The position numbers and the translations under genes were made by a program. Below the pieces are notes generated by a model, which worked only from the letters and a program-made list of their open reading frames with translations, did no database searches and was not told the DNA's origin. From JAGVIE01 sp964520905 (GTDB lineage: Bacteria > Bacteroidota > Ignavibacteria > UBA10030 > SZUA-254), in assembly GCA_964520905.1 (NCBI GenBank), contig CAZFQL010000020.1, positions 1-55,740 of the forward strand: a stretch of DNA of 55,740 nucleotides, read 5' to 3'. Of the stretch, positions 35,026-44,362 are shown one piece after another (position 1 is the stretch's first letter; each line of letters begins with the position of its first letter).

Positions 35026-37365
35026 TTATTTCATCAACACCATTTTTTTGATCTGGTGATATTGACCGTCGTTTACTATTATCCTGTAGAAATAAATTCC
35101 CGATGCAAACTCGCCGGCATTGAACATCAATTCCTGATTACCTTCATCCATCTCCTCGTTCTCCAGAAGAGTCGCCACTTCTCTGCCGAGGATATCATAT
35201 ATTTTCAACGTTACAATAGAAGCTTCCGGCAAACCGAAGCCGATGGTTGTAGTCGGGTTGAATGGATTGGGATAATTCTGATACAGCTCGAAATTTTCCG
35301 GCGTCAGATCGAGCGACCCCAGCTCGAACGCGAGCGGATTCATCAAAGGCGCGATAGCAGGCAAAAGATACCATACGCTGTCAACCGGATTGACGCCTGT
35401 TATTACAAGCGCATCTTTTGATACAATCCTCAGCGAATCGTCGAACGCATGATTGATTCGCGAGATGACAGTATCGAGCAAATTCCAATCGACTGACGGA
35501 TATTTTTCACCGTAGGTCATGTAATTATCCGCGAGCGCTGCAATCTGGCGGAGCGTTTTATTCCTGTACGGGTTAGTCAGTACGGCGTCATCATAAATAA
35601 GATCGCCGAAGGTCGGCGGTGTAATCCCGGCGTCACTCGCGCCGATATTTACTTTCAGTGCAAGAAGCTCTCCGGCAAGATGATTGTCGTGAGAGGCACG
35701 TTTCGGATTTTTCTTTTCACCTGTAAATATTTTAATGCCGTAATAATCGAATCCGCGTGCATGACCTGTATCAGACATATATGCCGCAATACTGCTTCCT
35801 TTATCGAACCGCATCCAGCCGTATGAAGTTACGCTATCGGGCCGCGGATTGCCGAGCACCAGACCGCCCGGATATCCCGCAAAACCCCGCTTGATCTTCG
35901 GAAAAGCAAGCCGTATAACTTCGTTGCAAACATTGCCACCGGTTGGTTTCAGCGTGGGCAAAATAGCTACGCCTTTTTGAGCAAGACTGTCTTGTGTAAA
36001 CGATCGGTATTTAAGTCTGTCGCTATCAACGTATTTGACCGTGAGAATTTCAGAACCCTTCAGTTTCTTGCTCGTGCCCGTAACATAAACGGCATTGCCG
36101 GATGAGACAATTCCAACAGGGATGTCATCATCATTGGCGTAACCGTTATACCTTACCTGAAGACCTAAGTTGCCGTTGTTTGCTGAGTATTGGAGAAGCG
36201 CAAAATCCTTACCTACACCGGCACCCATACTTGGACCGATAATGTAAGTGCCGCTCATTGCCGTGCCTATATCTTCATCATTAGCGGTACCGTTATATGC
36301 GCGCACCCAATTCGAGTCACCGCTCGATTGCGCGTAGCATACTGTTGTTACATCGTGGAAACTGCCGCTCTGAATACTTTTACCGGTCACCAAAACTCGA
36401 GTAGTGCCGGATAACGCCAGACCATAAGCCTGATCGTCGTTACTCGCTGTTCCGTTATAGCGGTGCACCCACTGCTGCACGCCCGCCGATGAGTAGCGCA
36501 TAGTAGCATAATCGTAATCGCCAGCCGCACTCTGACTTCCGCCTGTAAGAATAACATCACCGGCTGAGGTTCTTACAATTGAGCGAGCTATATCGTTACG
36601 TAAGCCCGTTCCATTGTAACGGGCGCCCCACAATGAGTCGCCGGTAGAAGGATTATACTTGATAGTGAAGTAATCGTATCCCGAATCTACGCTAGTACCG
36701 GTGACAAAAAGATCTGTGTTTCTGTAGAGCGTCATAGCCAGTGCACTGTCGGTTCCATTGAAAGTTCCAAGCGCAGGACCATTATACCTTTTTTCCCAAA
36801 GCAGAAGACCAGCGGAATTATATTTTAATGTTGCGTAATCGTACCCTGTACCCGAACCTTTGCTCCATCCGGTAAGAAACACATTCAACGAATCGTTCAC
36901 AGCGATAGCCGAAGGTTGATCGTCTCCGTTACCCGGTCCGTTGTACCGCGGAGGCGTTGCCCATAATAGATTACCGGAGCTATCATATTTCAACGTTACA
37001 TAATCGAGACCTGAGCCGCTGACAGCGCTCGTTCCTGTAACGTAAACATTTTTCGCAGTATCGACTGCAATCGCTTTTCCCTTGTCAGCCATATTTGTGG
37101 CAGAATTGTAATATGCTCTCCATTTTTCTTCACCATCGGGTGAGTACTTGATCGTCACGATATCGATTCCGGTACCGGTATTCGTCATCCAGCCGGTTAC
37201 TAAAATATTTCCGCTTCGGTCCACAGTAATAGCAGACGCTCCGCTGTTGCTGTTCCTGTAAGTACCGGCAGCATGAGCTACCCATTGACGTGTATCCTGA
37301 GAAAAAGTTAGGGAGAGGGAAAATAAAAGCAGGAAAGAAAAGAGAAGAAATAGTTTCAATCTCAT
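35026..37365 (-). CDS. T9SS-sorted SBBP beta-propeller protein
   Basis: A 779-residue exported protein. A signal peptide (about 1-22, LLLFSLSLTFSQ) is followed by about eight SBBP-type repeats (about 35-440), each with a core such as GNILVTGWMTNTGTGIDIVT and IKYSPDGEEKWRAYYNS-like strands, predicting a beta-propeller. Residues about 445-660 are the short form of the shared pre-sorting module (YRSFTQDSLA, GELLALKVNIGASDAGI, FGDLIYDD). The sorting domain begins ELYQNYPNPFNP near 693 and ends KKMVLMK. GGGGG lies 11 bases before the ATG. It follows the gene ending at 37398 by 32 bases, so the two are likely one transcript. Binding target unknown. Confidence 0.9.
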   Translation of the reverse strand: MRLKLFLLFSFLLLFSLSLTFSQDTRQWVAHAAGTYRNSNSGASAITVDRSGNILVTGWMTNTGTGIDIVTIKYSPDGEEKWRAYYNSATNMADKGKAIAVDTAKNVYVTGTSAVSGSGLDYVTLKYDSSGNLLWATPPRYNGPGNGDDQPSAIAVNDSLNVFLTGWSKGSGTGYDYATLKYNSAGLLLWEKRYNGPALGTFNGTDSALAMTLYRNTDLFVTGTSVDSGYDYFTIKYNPSTGDSLWGARYNGTGLRNDIARSIVRTSAGDVILTGGSQSAAGDYDYATMRYSSAGVQQWVHRYNGTASNDDQAYGLALSGTTRVLVTGKSIQSGSFHDVTTVCYAQSSGDSNWVRAYNGTANDEDIGTAMSGTYIIGPSMGAGVGKDFALLQYSANNGNLGLQVRYNGYANDDDIPVGIVSSGNAVYVTGTSKKLKGSEILTVKYVDSDRLKYRSFTQDSLAQKGVAILPTLKPTGGNVCNEVIRLAFPKIKRGFAGYPGGLVLGNPRPDSVTSYGWMRFDKGSSIAAYMSDTGHARGFDYYGIKIFTGEKKNPKRASHDNHLAGELLALKVNIGASDAGITPPTFGDLIYDDAVLTNPYRNKTLRQIAALADNYMTYGEKYPSVDWNLLDTVISRINHAFDDSLRIVSKDALVITGVNPVDSVWYLLPAIAPLMNPLAFELGSLDLTPENFELYQNYPNPFNPTTTIGFGLPEASIVTLKIYDILGREVATLLENEEMDEGNQELMFNAGEFASGIYFYRIIVNDGQYHQIKKMVLMK
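35386..36015 (-). other. Pre-sorting-domain module, short form (SBBP protein)
   Basis: About 210 residues with YRSFTQDSLAQKG, NVCNEVIRLAF, ARGFDYYG, HLAGELLALKVNIGASDAG, TFGDLIYDD and VISRINHAFDD. Aligns by eye with the modules in the genes at 21595, 37398 and 53648. Confidence 0.7.
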
Positions 37366-37397
37366 AGAAAAACTAACCCCCTTTCACGGGTATATTA

Positions 37398-39800
37398 TTA
37401 TTTTAGAACCACCATTTTCATTACACGGGTCATGATGCTTTCCCCCGAGAGAGGTTCGGCTATGACCTGATAAAAATAAACTCCTGACGATAATCCGGAC
37501 GCATCATAGTCCACTATCTGCCGCTCGGCATCCATCGACAAGCGGTCGATTGGAATGCTTACTTCCTGCCCGAGGATATTATAAATTCTCAGTGTAACTA
37601 TCGAAGGTTCTGGCAGATTGAATTCAATAGTGGTCACCGGGTTGAAGGGGTTAGGATAATTCTGAGAAAGAAGAAAATTATCCGGCATTTCATCCGATAA
37701 AATTGGCGCCTGTACCTCCGGCATAAGTGTCGGCGGATCTGAACTCGGTTTCAGGAATGAAATTGAGAACAGAGGTTTTGTAGATGTCACGCGGAGCGGG
37801 ATCGTGCCTATAGTATCGAATTTTCCTTCGAATGCCCAATTGATCTTTTGAACGGCAGTGCAGATTGAATTGTAATTCAGGTTTGGATAGTAATTCCACA
37901 TCGTCAGCATACTGTCTACGGTCAATGCCAGATGACGAAGCTTTTTATTATTGAGAAGATTGGAGCTTTGTGAAGTAGTATCCTTGTAAATCAAATCGCC
38001 CAATCCATTCTGAGTTATACCGAGATCGCTGGCGGCGATGTTCAACTTCAAAGCGAGTAGTTCGCCTATCAGCCGGTTATTGTATCTGTTCAGACTCGGG
38101 TTTTTGATTTCACCAATAAATTTTCTCCGGTCATAAATATAATCGAGCGGGCGCGGCGTCCATGTTTGCGGTAATGCTCTGCGTACATAGTAGAATTTTG
38201 AATATCGTTCCCAGCCGTAAAATTTAGGATTATCCCATCTTTCGACACCGATTATAAGCCCATACGGAAAAATACCGCGCAGGAAAATTGAATCGCGAAC
38301 GTTACCGGCATTCGGCATACTCACGATCTTTTTGTATTTGATGAAGCGTACCGGCTTAGCTCCCAAGCTATCCTGTGTGAATGTGCGGAAACATCCTCCG
38401 GCAGGCAGTCCGTTTGCTCCAATACGATGTGTATATAGATCCGTTGAGCCGTTGTTCAATCGATAGTCAGCCCATGCGACAATAGCGCCGTATAAACTAT
38501 CGCTCGTAAGCTGCGGCATAAATTGATCGAGCGAAGATGTAGAAACCGGGTTGCCGTCTGTTGTCCAGTATGGTTGACCGAACGAATTTAATCGTTGTGC
38601 ATAAATATCATAATCGTTCAGGCGTTTATCCTGCCATACGACTATTGACGACGTTCCCTGCATAACAAGTTGCGGGTTATATTGATGTCCGTTCGCTCCG
38701 CAGATCGGAACGCCGGACGGCGCCCAGAGCAGAACTCCTTCACGATTAATGCGCTGACCGTATATATCATAATCGGTACCGCGGCGATTATCCTGCCAAA
38801 CTACGATTGCACCGCCTGTCCGATCGCTTGCAATCTGAGGATAGTTCTGCGTCCCGGATACTTGGGCAAGTTGAATTCCGTTAGCCGCCCATTTGATAAT
38901 ACCGTTTGCATCCATCCGCTGGACGAAAATGTTATCATAAGTGTAATTCCGGCGATCTTGCCACGCAAGAATAACGCCGCCGATGGTATCTGAAACCATC
39001 TGAATATTAAATTGGGCATTTGGGGATGTGCATATCGGTAGACCATTCGCTGTCCATGCAGTCAGACCGGTTGATAAAATTCGCTGAGAGTAGATATCTG
39101 TCGAACCGGTGCCTAACCGGTAATCCGACCACGCGATGATTGCGCCGCCTTTATGATCGGTGATCAGTTTCGGTTCTATCTGATTGCTCGTATCGGTGCA
39201 AACCGGTTGTCCGTCGGTCAACCACTTTTTCTGTCCAAGCGAGTCGATCCGCTGTGTATAAATATCGAATTGTCCGTTTCTTCTATCCTGCCATGCAACA
39301 ATGATTCCGCCCGAACAATCTGTTACTAACTGAGGATTGTATTGATGACCTTGTGCGCCGCAAACAAGCATGCCGTTCGTGCCCCACCACATTGCGCCGT
39401 TAGCATCTACACGTTGAGCATAGATATCGTAATCGTAACCGGACCGGTTATCCTGCCATACGATCAATACCCCGCCCTTCCCATCGGAAATGACCTGCGG
39501 ATAATATTGATAACCTGAAGTGTTGGTTAATTTGATGCCATCTGTTTGCCAGAGAAAAGAACCGGTGGGACTTACACGCTGGAGATAAAGTTTATCGCCG
39601 AATCCATCACGTCGATCCTGCCATGCCATAATCGAACCGTTCTTCTGGTCGCTGACAAGACGAAGATTCCATTGATTTCCGGTTAATGTAATAAGCGGAA
39701 CAGCGCTATCTGAACGGCAGGGCCAATCAGCAGATAGAGATCCGTTGAAAACTAAGAGTACAACTAATAATTTAACACAACACTTTATCAATTTTGTCAT
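37398..39800 (-). CDS. T9SS-sorted protein with WQD-type propeller repeats
   Basis: An 800-residue exported protein. A signal peptide (about 1-24) is followed by about eight repeats of some 50-55 residues (about 30-470) with the pattern GGxIVxWQDxR, DIYxQRx, W, GxxVC and PQLxTD. This spacing suggests a beta-propeller with one blade per repeat. The shared pre-sorting module occupies about 475-690 (FRTFTQDSLGAK, MPNAGNV, GELLALKLNIAASDLGI, LGDLIYKD, KINWAFEGKFDT). The sorting domain starts LSQNYPNPFNP near 725 and ends MKMVVLK. Function unknown; no catalytic motif seen. First gene of a two-gene unit with the SBBP protein. Confidence 0.88.
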   Translation of the reverse strand: MTKLIKCCVKLLVVLLVFNGSLSADWPCRSDSAVPLITLTGNQWNLRLVSDQKNGSIMAWQDRRDGFGDKLYLQRVSPTGSFLWQTDGIKLTNTSGYQYYPQVISDGKGGVLIVWQDNRSGYDYDIYAQRVDANGAMWWGTNGMLVCGAQGHQYNPQLVTDCSGGIIVAWQDRRNGQFDIYTQRIDSLGQKKWLTDGQPVCTDTSNQIEPKLITDHKGGAIIAWSDYRLGTGSTDIYSQRILSTGLTAWTANGLPICTSPNAQFNIQMVSDTIGGVILAWQDRRNYTYDNIFVQRMDANGIIKWAANGIQLAQVSGTQNYPQIASDRTGGAIVVWQDNRRGTDYDIYGQRINREGVLLWAPSGVPICGANGHQYNPQLVMQGTSSIVVWQDKRLNDYDIYAQRLNSFGQPYWTTDGNPVSTSSLDQFMPQLTSDSLYGAIVAWADYRLNNGSTDLYTHRIGANGLPAGGCFRTFTQDSLGAKPVRFIKYKKIVSMPNAGNVRDSIFLRGIFPYGLIIGVERWDNPKFYGWERYSKFYYVRRALPQTWTPRPLDYIYDRRKFIGEIKNPSLNRYNNRLIGELLALKLNIAASDLGITQNGLGDLIYKDTTSQSSNLLNNKKLRHLALTVDSMLTMWNYYPNLNYNSICTAVQKINWAFEGKFDTIGTIPLRVTSTKPLFSISFLKPSSDPPTLMPEVQAPILSDEMPDNFLLSQNYPNPFNPVTTIEFNLPEPSIVTLRIYNILGQEVSIPIDRLSMDAERQIVDYDASGLSSGVYFYQVIAEPLSGESIMTRVMKMVVLK
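37790..38395 (-). other. Pre-sorting-domain module, short form (WQD-repeat protein)
   Basis: About 200 residues: FRTFTQDSLGAK, VSMPNAGNVRDSIF, KFYGWERY, RLIGELLALKLNIAASDLG, GLGDLIYKD and KINWAFEGKFDT. The same ordered landmarks as in three other cargo proteins here. Confidence 0.7.
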
Positions 39801-40227
39801 TTAATTCTTGCATCATTTGTGTTAATAGGCGCTTCGTTCCTTTATTAACCCGGTGCGAACATTCTTCTTCTATCCTACCGGCACACAATCTTTGTTATCT
39901 AAGTATAAATTACCCTGACCATCAACTACAAACAGACTTCCTTACGAAAACTTTGCTCGTTAGCTTATATGATAAATTCTAAATTGGGTTGACAGATCAG
40001 GAATATTTGATTATATAAAATCTCTGCCAGTGAAGGTGGTTTTTCACCCGTTAGAGATGCGGTGTTCTGCTTGATGTATCTGTACGAATTATAAGAATTT
40101 ATTTCCTTACTGTCAATACCGGAACGCTAAATATTTGGAAAAAACGAATATTTCGAATGATTGCTTTGCTGTGTGTTTCTTTGATACCTGCGTTTTTTAT
40201 CTTTTATCGCATAATTATCATATAATG
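39801..40227. other. Intergenic region without recognisable gene
   Basis: AT-rich DNA upstream of the WQD-repeat gene. It should contain the promoter of the 39800-35026 unit, but I cannot identify one with confidence. No open frame with a ribosome-binding site, and no repeat of note except the hairpin just beyond its right end. Confidence 0.6.
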
Positions 40228-40268
40228 CCCCATGTCCGTCCTATCTTAATATAGAGACGGACAAGGGG
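40228..40268 (-). terminator. Terminator-like hairpin after the lamin-tail gene
   Basis: An 8-bp core (40233-40240 with 40256-40263) extended outside by CCCC/GGGG across one mismatch and inside by CTAT/ATAG. It lies 11 bases after the stop at 40279. There is no T-run on the minus strand, so it may stabilise the 3' end more than terminate. Confidence 0.55.
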
Positions 40269-40278
40269 ATAATTAAGC

Positions 40279-43200
40279 TTATTTTAACATCATGATTTTT
40301 TGAGTAGTATTGAATTTCTCGCTGATCATTCGGACAAAGTAAACACCGCTCGGTGCGGCGCCGCCATCATCCGATAATCCATTCCACTCTATTGTATGAT
40401 AGCCGGCTAATTTCTGTTCATTGACAAGGGTTCTAACCTGTCTGCCGAGTATATCATACACCACGATCCCGACGAGAGCCGTCTTAGGTACGGCAACCAC
40501 AAACTTCGTCGATGGATTGAACGGATTAGGATAATTTCCACTCAGTGAAAATTGTGTCGGCAGAACTTCACGGCTCGATACTTCGAGCGATAAGCTCTTA
40601 AGGACTTTACTGATCGTGATCTTGCCTTCACCGTCTAACGCCTGTTTATTTTCCCCGGATTCATTAAGTACGAATGCATTCGGACCGTTAGATTTAACAT
40701 TCCAGCTTATCGTAAGCGGATATGCGCTTGCATTAATGTCGATAGGTATCGCGCGAATGTTTTCCAATTTTGCCGGTATCGATTCAGCATAACGCTGTGT
40801 GCCGAAACGGACATCGAACATGCCATCGAAACCTACCGGAGGCATCTCGTAGTACGATGCGCTATACTTAGATTCATCAACCGAGCCGAAATAAAGCGTC
40901 TGGCTGATTCCGTTTTTATCGGTAATCTTCAACGAATTCATTTCATTGAGTATTTCTTTCCGTGACAATGCTTGACGTGCAAGAACGGTCAGAGCGCTTA
41001 TGTAAAGTTTTCCTCCACCTACCGTCTTCACCCAATATGCCTGTCCGGGTTCGAGTGTGTCCACCGAATTGTACGTGTTCGTGTATCCGAAGTACGATGA
41101 TTGTACTATGCCCGGTGGAATCTGTTCGATTGCGCTTACCAAAACTCTCTTGCTAAGAGTACCGATCATGTTCCATCCATCGTTCACATATACCGTATCG
41201 CTGAACCTATCGAAACCGGTATGCGAGATAGTATCCTGTGCCGCAAACTTCAGCCAGTATCCTATACCATTGCTTAGCTTATCTTTAGTAGTATAGCTTC
41301 CTTCGTACGCGAATGCATCGGATATTGCATCAGGGAAGAGATTGGTTTTGAGCGAATCGCTTATGGTCAACGGCATCGATATCATGTTCCACCCAGCGGA
41401 TACAATGTAGTTGCGCGCACCTGCACCAGAGGGTATCCAACTTGTATTTATTCTTAAACCGCCTAAGATTAATGCAGGTGTAGCATTGCCCGCACCCTGA
41501 CGAAGAGCGACCAAACCCAAAGCCGTCGCATCATTACCATCTGTAGTTGTTAAATTAGCAGTTGGTTCTATTCCAGTTAAAACAGGGTCAATCCATAACT
41601 TGACTTCATCGTCGGTTGTTGTGCCTGAATTAAAAGTATATTTAACAACGATCAAATAAGTTGTGTTCAATGCATATATTGAATCAGTGAATAATGGTGC
41701 AGGTGAAGGTGTATTTTTGCTGGTACCAAAAGTAATATTATCATTGGCAGCTTTTCTAAAATATACCCTGGCGAGGTGAGTTGTAGTGCTTGTTGGTGGC
41801 ATTAGATGGAAGAAATATTCGCCGGTAGCGGTTGTCAGCGCTGATGTTACTTTAACCATAAATGATGCATAAACAGATCCAGTATTTGTAGGTAAGAGAC
41901 CTCTGTTGACATCTTCACCATTAGTTGTCATTGTTACAGACTTGCCGACTCCTGAGTGGATGTATCCTGTATAAGTCAACGGGTCTGCATTTACCGCAAT
42001 AGAATTTGTGCCGGTACCGCTATGTGCTGTCCAATTATTTGCTGTTAAGAGTGATCCAGTTGTGTACTCGAAATTCTCAATAAAAGGAAACGTAGGTGTA
42101 ATAGTGACAGTAGGTTGAACTGATATCGAAGTAAGCGTACCCGATGCTCCTCTGGTTTTTACTGTAAATGTAGCAGAGCCAAAAGCAGTTGGAGCTGTAA
42201 GATTTGAAATTGCAATAATACCGGTATCAACATTGGTTACAACCGTTCCACTAAGCGTAATAACCCAGGGATCGCCCACACTACCAATACCGGTTACGGA
42301 TTTGGTAGCCAATGTAAACCCTGGACCGGAAACAACGGCATCTGCAGTATTTCCAGTCCAAGTCCAATTAGATGGAATCTCTACACTCATACCACCAATT
42401 GTATTTATTCCATCACCTTTGAGGACAATCGTTTCAGTAACTGAAGTTGCACCACTGGTCTGATAGGCAGGACTTATAGTTGCCATTCCAGTCCCATCGG
42501 TTATACCAATATCAACTTTGTTTCTCGGAGAAATTTTCCACAATTGTTGCCCAGCACCAGAAATACCGGTTGTATGGTATACAACGCCAGTAATAGGTGT
42601 TGTGGAAGGAATTGTGGTACCCACTATATTATTAACGCTTGCTAAATACATTGTACCAGTACCTGCGTTAAAATTATTCATTCCTCTGTTAGATGCACTC
42701 GCGATAAAAGTATTACCTGACCCGGCTGAATCCCAGTTGACACTATTTAACTTTACTAACTTTCCTTCATTCGCCTCAGATATCTCAGATGCATTTGTTA
42801 GAATTAATGGAGATGGGACAGTAACGGTTGCTACTTCATATAGATTGGGGGCAGAAACTGAAATAGGAATAACCTCGGTATTACCTCCAAAAGCGGTAAC
42901 ACTACCTTTTACGATAATAGAATCACCTAATCTAAGCGTTTGATTTGTGTTCGTAACACTCTTAAAAAGTTGTAAGCCATAACCCCCGCCTTGGATAAAA
43001 ATACTCGTTGCAGAAGAATCTGTTAATGTATGATTTTGAAGCGTTATAGTTCCAGTTACGGCAACAATATATCCGTTAAGGACTGGGATAGTTCCGGCAC
43101 CATCACTGTTCCCATATCCATCAACACCGCCTGCGCGTAAATTTGAAATCGGAATAATTGTATGTGACACTGGAGATGATCCAATTACTGTCAGCGTACC

Positions 43201-44304
43201 ACCTGATTTTGCTGTCTTCACAAGCCATGTGTCATTTCCACTGTTTCCAACTCCGGCATGATTAGGCGATGTTAAGTTTGAAATACTGATAGTCCCAGGC
43301 GTTGAACCAAGTGTTAAACCACTTATCTCGATAACATTTCCGACGTACGATGGAGTTTTACCTACAAACACACCTCCAAGAGTTACATTGGATGAACTAT
43401 AGCCACCCCACGTGGCGGGAACGGTTAAACTGATTTTTTCGAGTAAACCGCAATCGGTTCCAACGATCGTTACTGTAACAGTTCGTCCCGATGCGTTAGG
43501 AGAAAAAATTGTACCGCCATTAAATGTTCCACCACTTGTATTAGCCAATGTTGCTGAACCATCACCATCATTAGCAGGTTCCCACGGGAAATTTTGCCCA
43601 AGATTTTTTTGGCTGGGCGTTATATCTGCTATTGATTGATTCCACTGCCAACCAAGTGCTGCGGTATCATTATTTACAGTACAACCAGAGCTATTTCTAA
43701 AGTATTGTACAGAATTAGCTGTCAGGCTAGGTGAACCTGTGTGAACCCATATTGCATCCGGAAACCCGCTTATAGATGTGTTTGATCCATTAGCCACAAA
43801 ATCAATTGTAGCTGCTGATGATGTTGAACCATTTAATAATTCTATATTATCGTTTGTGGCTATATCAAAAATATTACTACGGGTTAACACTCCTGTTCCA
43901 CCCGCCAGTGTATCAGCAAGTAAAATTAATACTCCATCACTTGGATCAATATCCTGTGTAAATTGGAGAGTTGCTGGAGTCGGGCGGCTCCCAACGCAAA
44001 TAATACGAGTACCTTGCTGCAAATTTTGAAGATAACTAACACTCGGAAAACCAAGATGTCCTTCAGTAGTACCACCAGCACCGCCTTTTGAGCTAACATC
44101 CGAAAGCCGAAATCCGCTGAGGTCAACCCCACCAGATTTAACTACTAAGAGTTCAACCCATTCCAACCCAACTGTAGGGTTAGCGATGAACTCATTTATA
44201 ATCACATCGTTATGTGCAACTTGAGCTTGAAGCTGCGATTGCATAAATGGCTGCAAAACAACCATTACCACAAGCGCCAAAAATATTTTAAACATTGTTT
44301 TCAT
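40279..44304 (-). CDS. T9SS-sorted protein with lamin-tail domain
   Basis: A 1341-residue exported protein. A signal peptide (about 1-28) is followed by a lamin-tail domain (about 30-160: VIINEFIANPTVGLEWVELL, LSGFRLSDV). Beta-rich regions follow, including an OB-like segment (SIIVKGSVTAFGGNTEVIPIS) of the kind found next to lamin-tail domains. A ConA/LamG-like domain at about 750-970 resembles the N-terminal domain of the giant protein (shared pattern: fluorescence-free text FxYTTGxLL, VKLWIDP, GLVALRQGAG). The end is a FlgD-like sorting domain (SGNYPNPFNPSTKF, VYDILGRQVRTL, ending QKIMMLK). AAAGGA precedes the ATG. It lacks the pre-sorting module seen in the neighbours. Confidence 0.87.
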   Translation of the reverse strand: MKTMFKIFLALVVMVVLQPFMQSQLQAQVAHNDVIINEFIANPTVGLEWVELLVVKSGGVDLSGFRLSDVSSKGGAGGTTEGHLGFPSVSYLQNLQQGTRIICVGSRPTPATLQFTQDIDPSDGVLILLADTLAGGTGVLTRSNIFDIATNDNIELLNGSTSSAATIDFVANGSNTSISGFPDAIWVHTGSPSLTANSVQYFRNSSGCTVNNDTAALGWQWNQSIADITPSQKNLGQNFPWEPANDGDGSATLANTSGGTFNGGTIFSPNASGRTVTVTIVGTDCGLLEKISLTVPATWGGYSSSNVTLGGVFVGKTPSYVGNVIEISGLTLGSTPGTISISNLTSPNHAGVGNSGNDTWLVKTAKSGGTLTVIGSSPVSHTIIPISNLRAGGVDGYGNSDGAGTIPVLNGYIVAVTGTITLQNHTLTDSSATSIFIQGGGYGLQLFKSVTNTNQTLRLGDSIIVKGSVTAFGGNTEVIPISVSAPNLYEVATVTVPSPLILTNASEISEANEGKLVKLNSVNWDSAGSGNTFIASASNRGMNNFNAGTGTMYLASVNNIVGTTIPSTTPITGVVYHTTGISGAGQQLWKISPRNKVDIGITDGTGMATISPAYQTSGATSVTETIVLKGDGINTIGGMSVEIPSNWTWTGNTADAVVSGPGFTLATKSVTGIGSVGDPWVITLSGTVVTNVDTGIIAISNLTAPTAFGSATFTVKTRGASGTLTSISVQPTVTITPTFPFIENFEYTTGSLLTANNWTAHSGTGTNSIAVNADPLTYTGYIHSGVGKSVTMTTNGEDVNRGLLPTNTGSVYASFMVKVTSALTTATGEYFFHLMPPTSTTTHLARVYFRKAANDNITFGTSKNTPSPAPLFTDSIYALNTTYLIVVKYTFNSGTTTDDEVKLWIDPVLTGIEPTANLTTTDGNDATALGLVALRQGAGNATPALILGGLRINTSWIPSGAGARNYIVSAGWNMISMPLTISDSLKTNLFPDAISDAFAYEGSYTTKDKLSNGIGYWLKFAAQDTISHTGFDRFSDTVYVNDGWNMIGTLSKRVLVSAIEQIPPGIVQSSYFGYTNTYNSVDTLEPGQAYWVKTVGGGKLYISALTVLARQALSRKEILNEMNSLKITDKNGISQTLYFGSVDESKYSASYYEMPPVGFDGMFDVRFGTQRYAESIPAKLENIRAIPIDINASAYPLTISWNVKSNGPNAFVLNESGENKQALDGEGKITISKVLKSLSLEVSSREVLPTQFSLSGNYPNPFNPSTKFVVAVPKTALVGIVVYDILGRQVRTLVNEQKLAGYHTIEWNGLSDDGGAAPSGVYFVRMISEKFNTTQKIMMLK

Positions 44305-44362
44305 TTGTGTTTCCTTTATAAAGAATAGTTGATTATGGATTTTTCCATCTTAAATAATTCAT

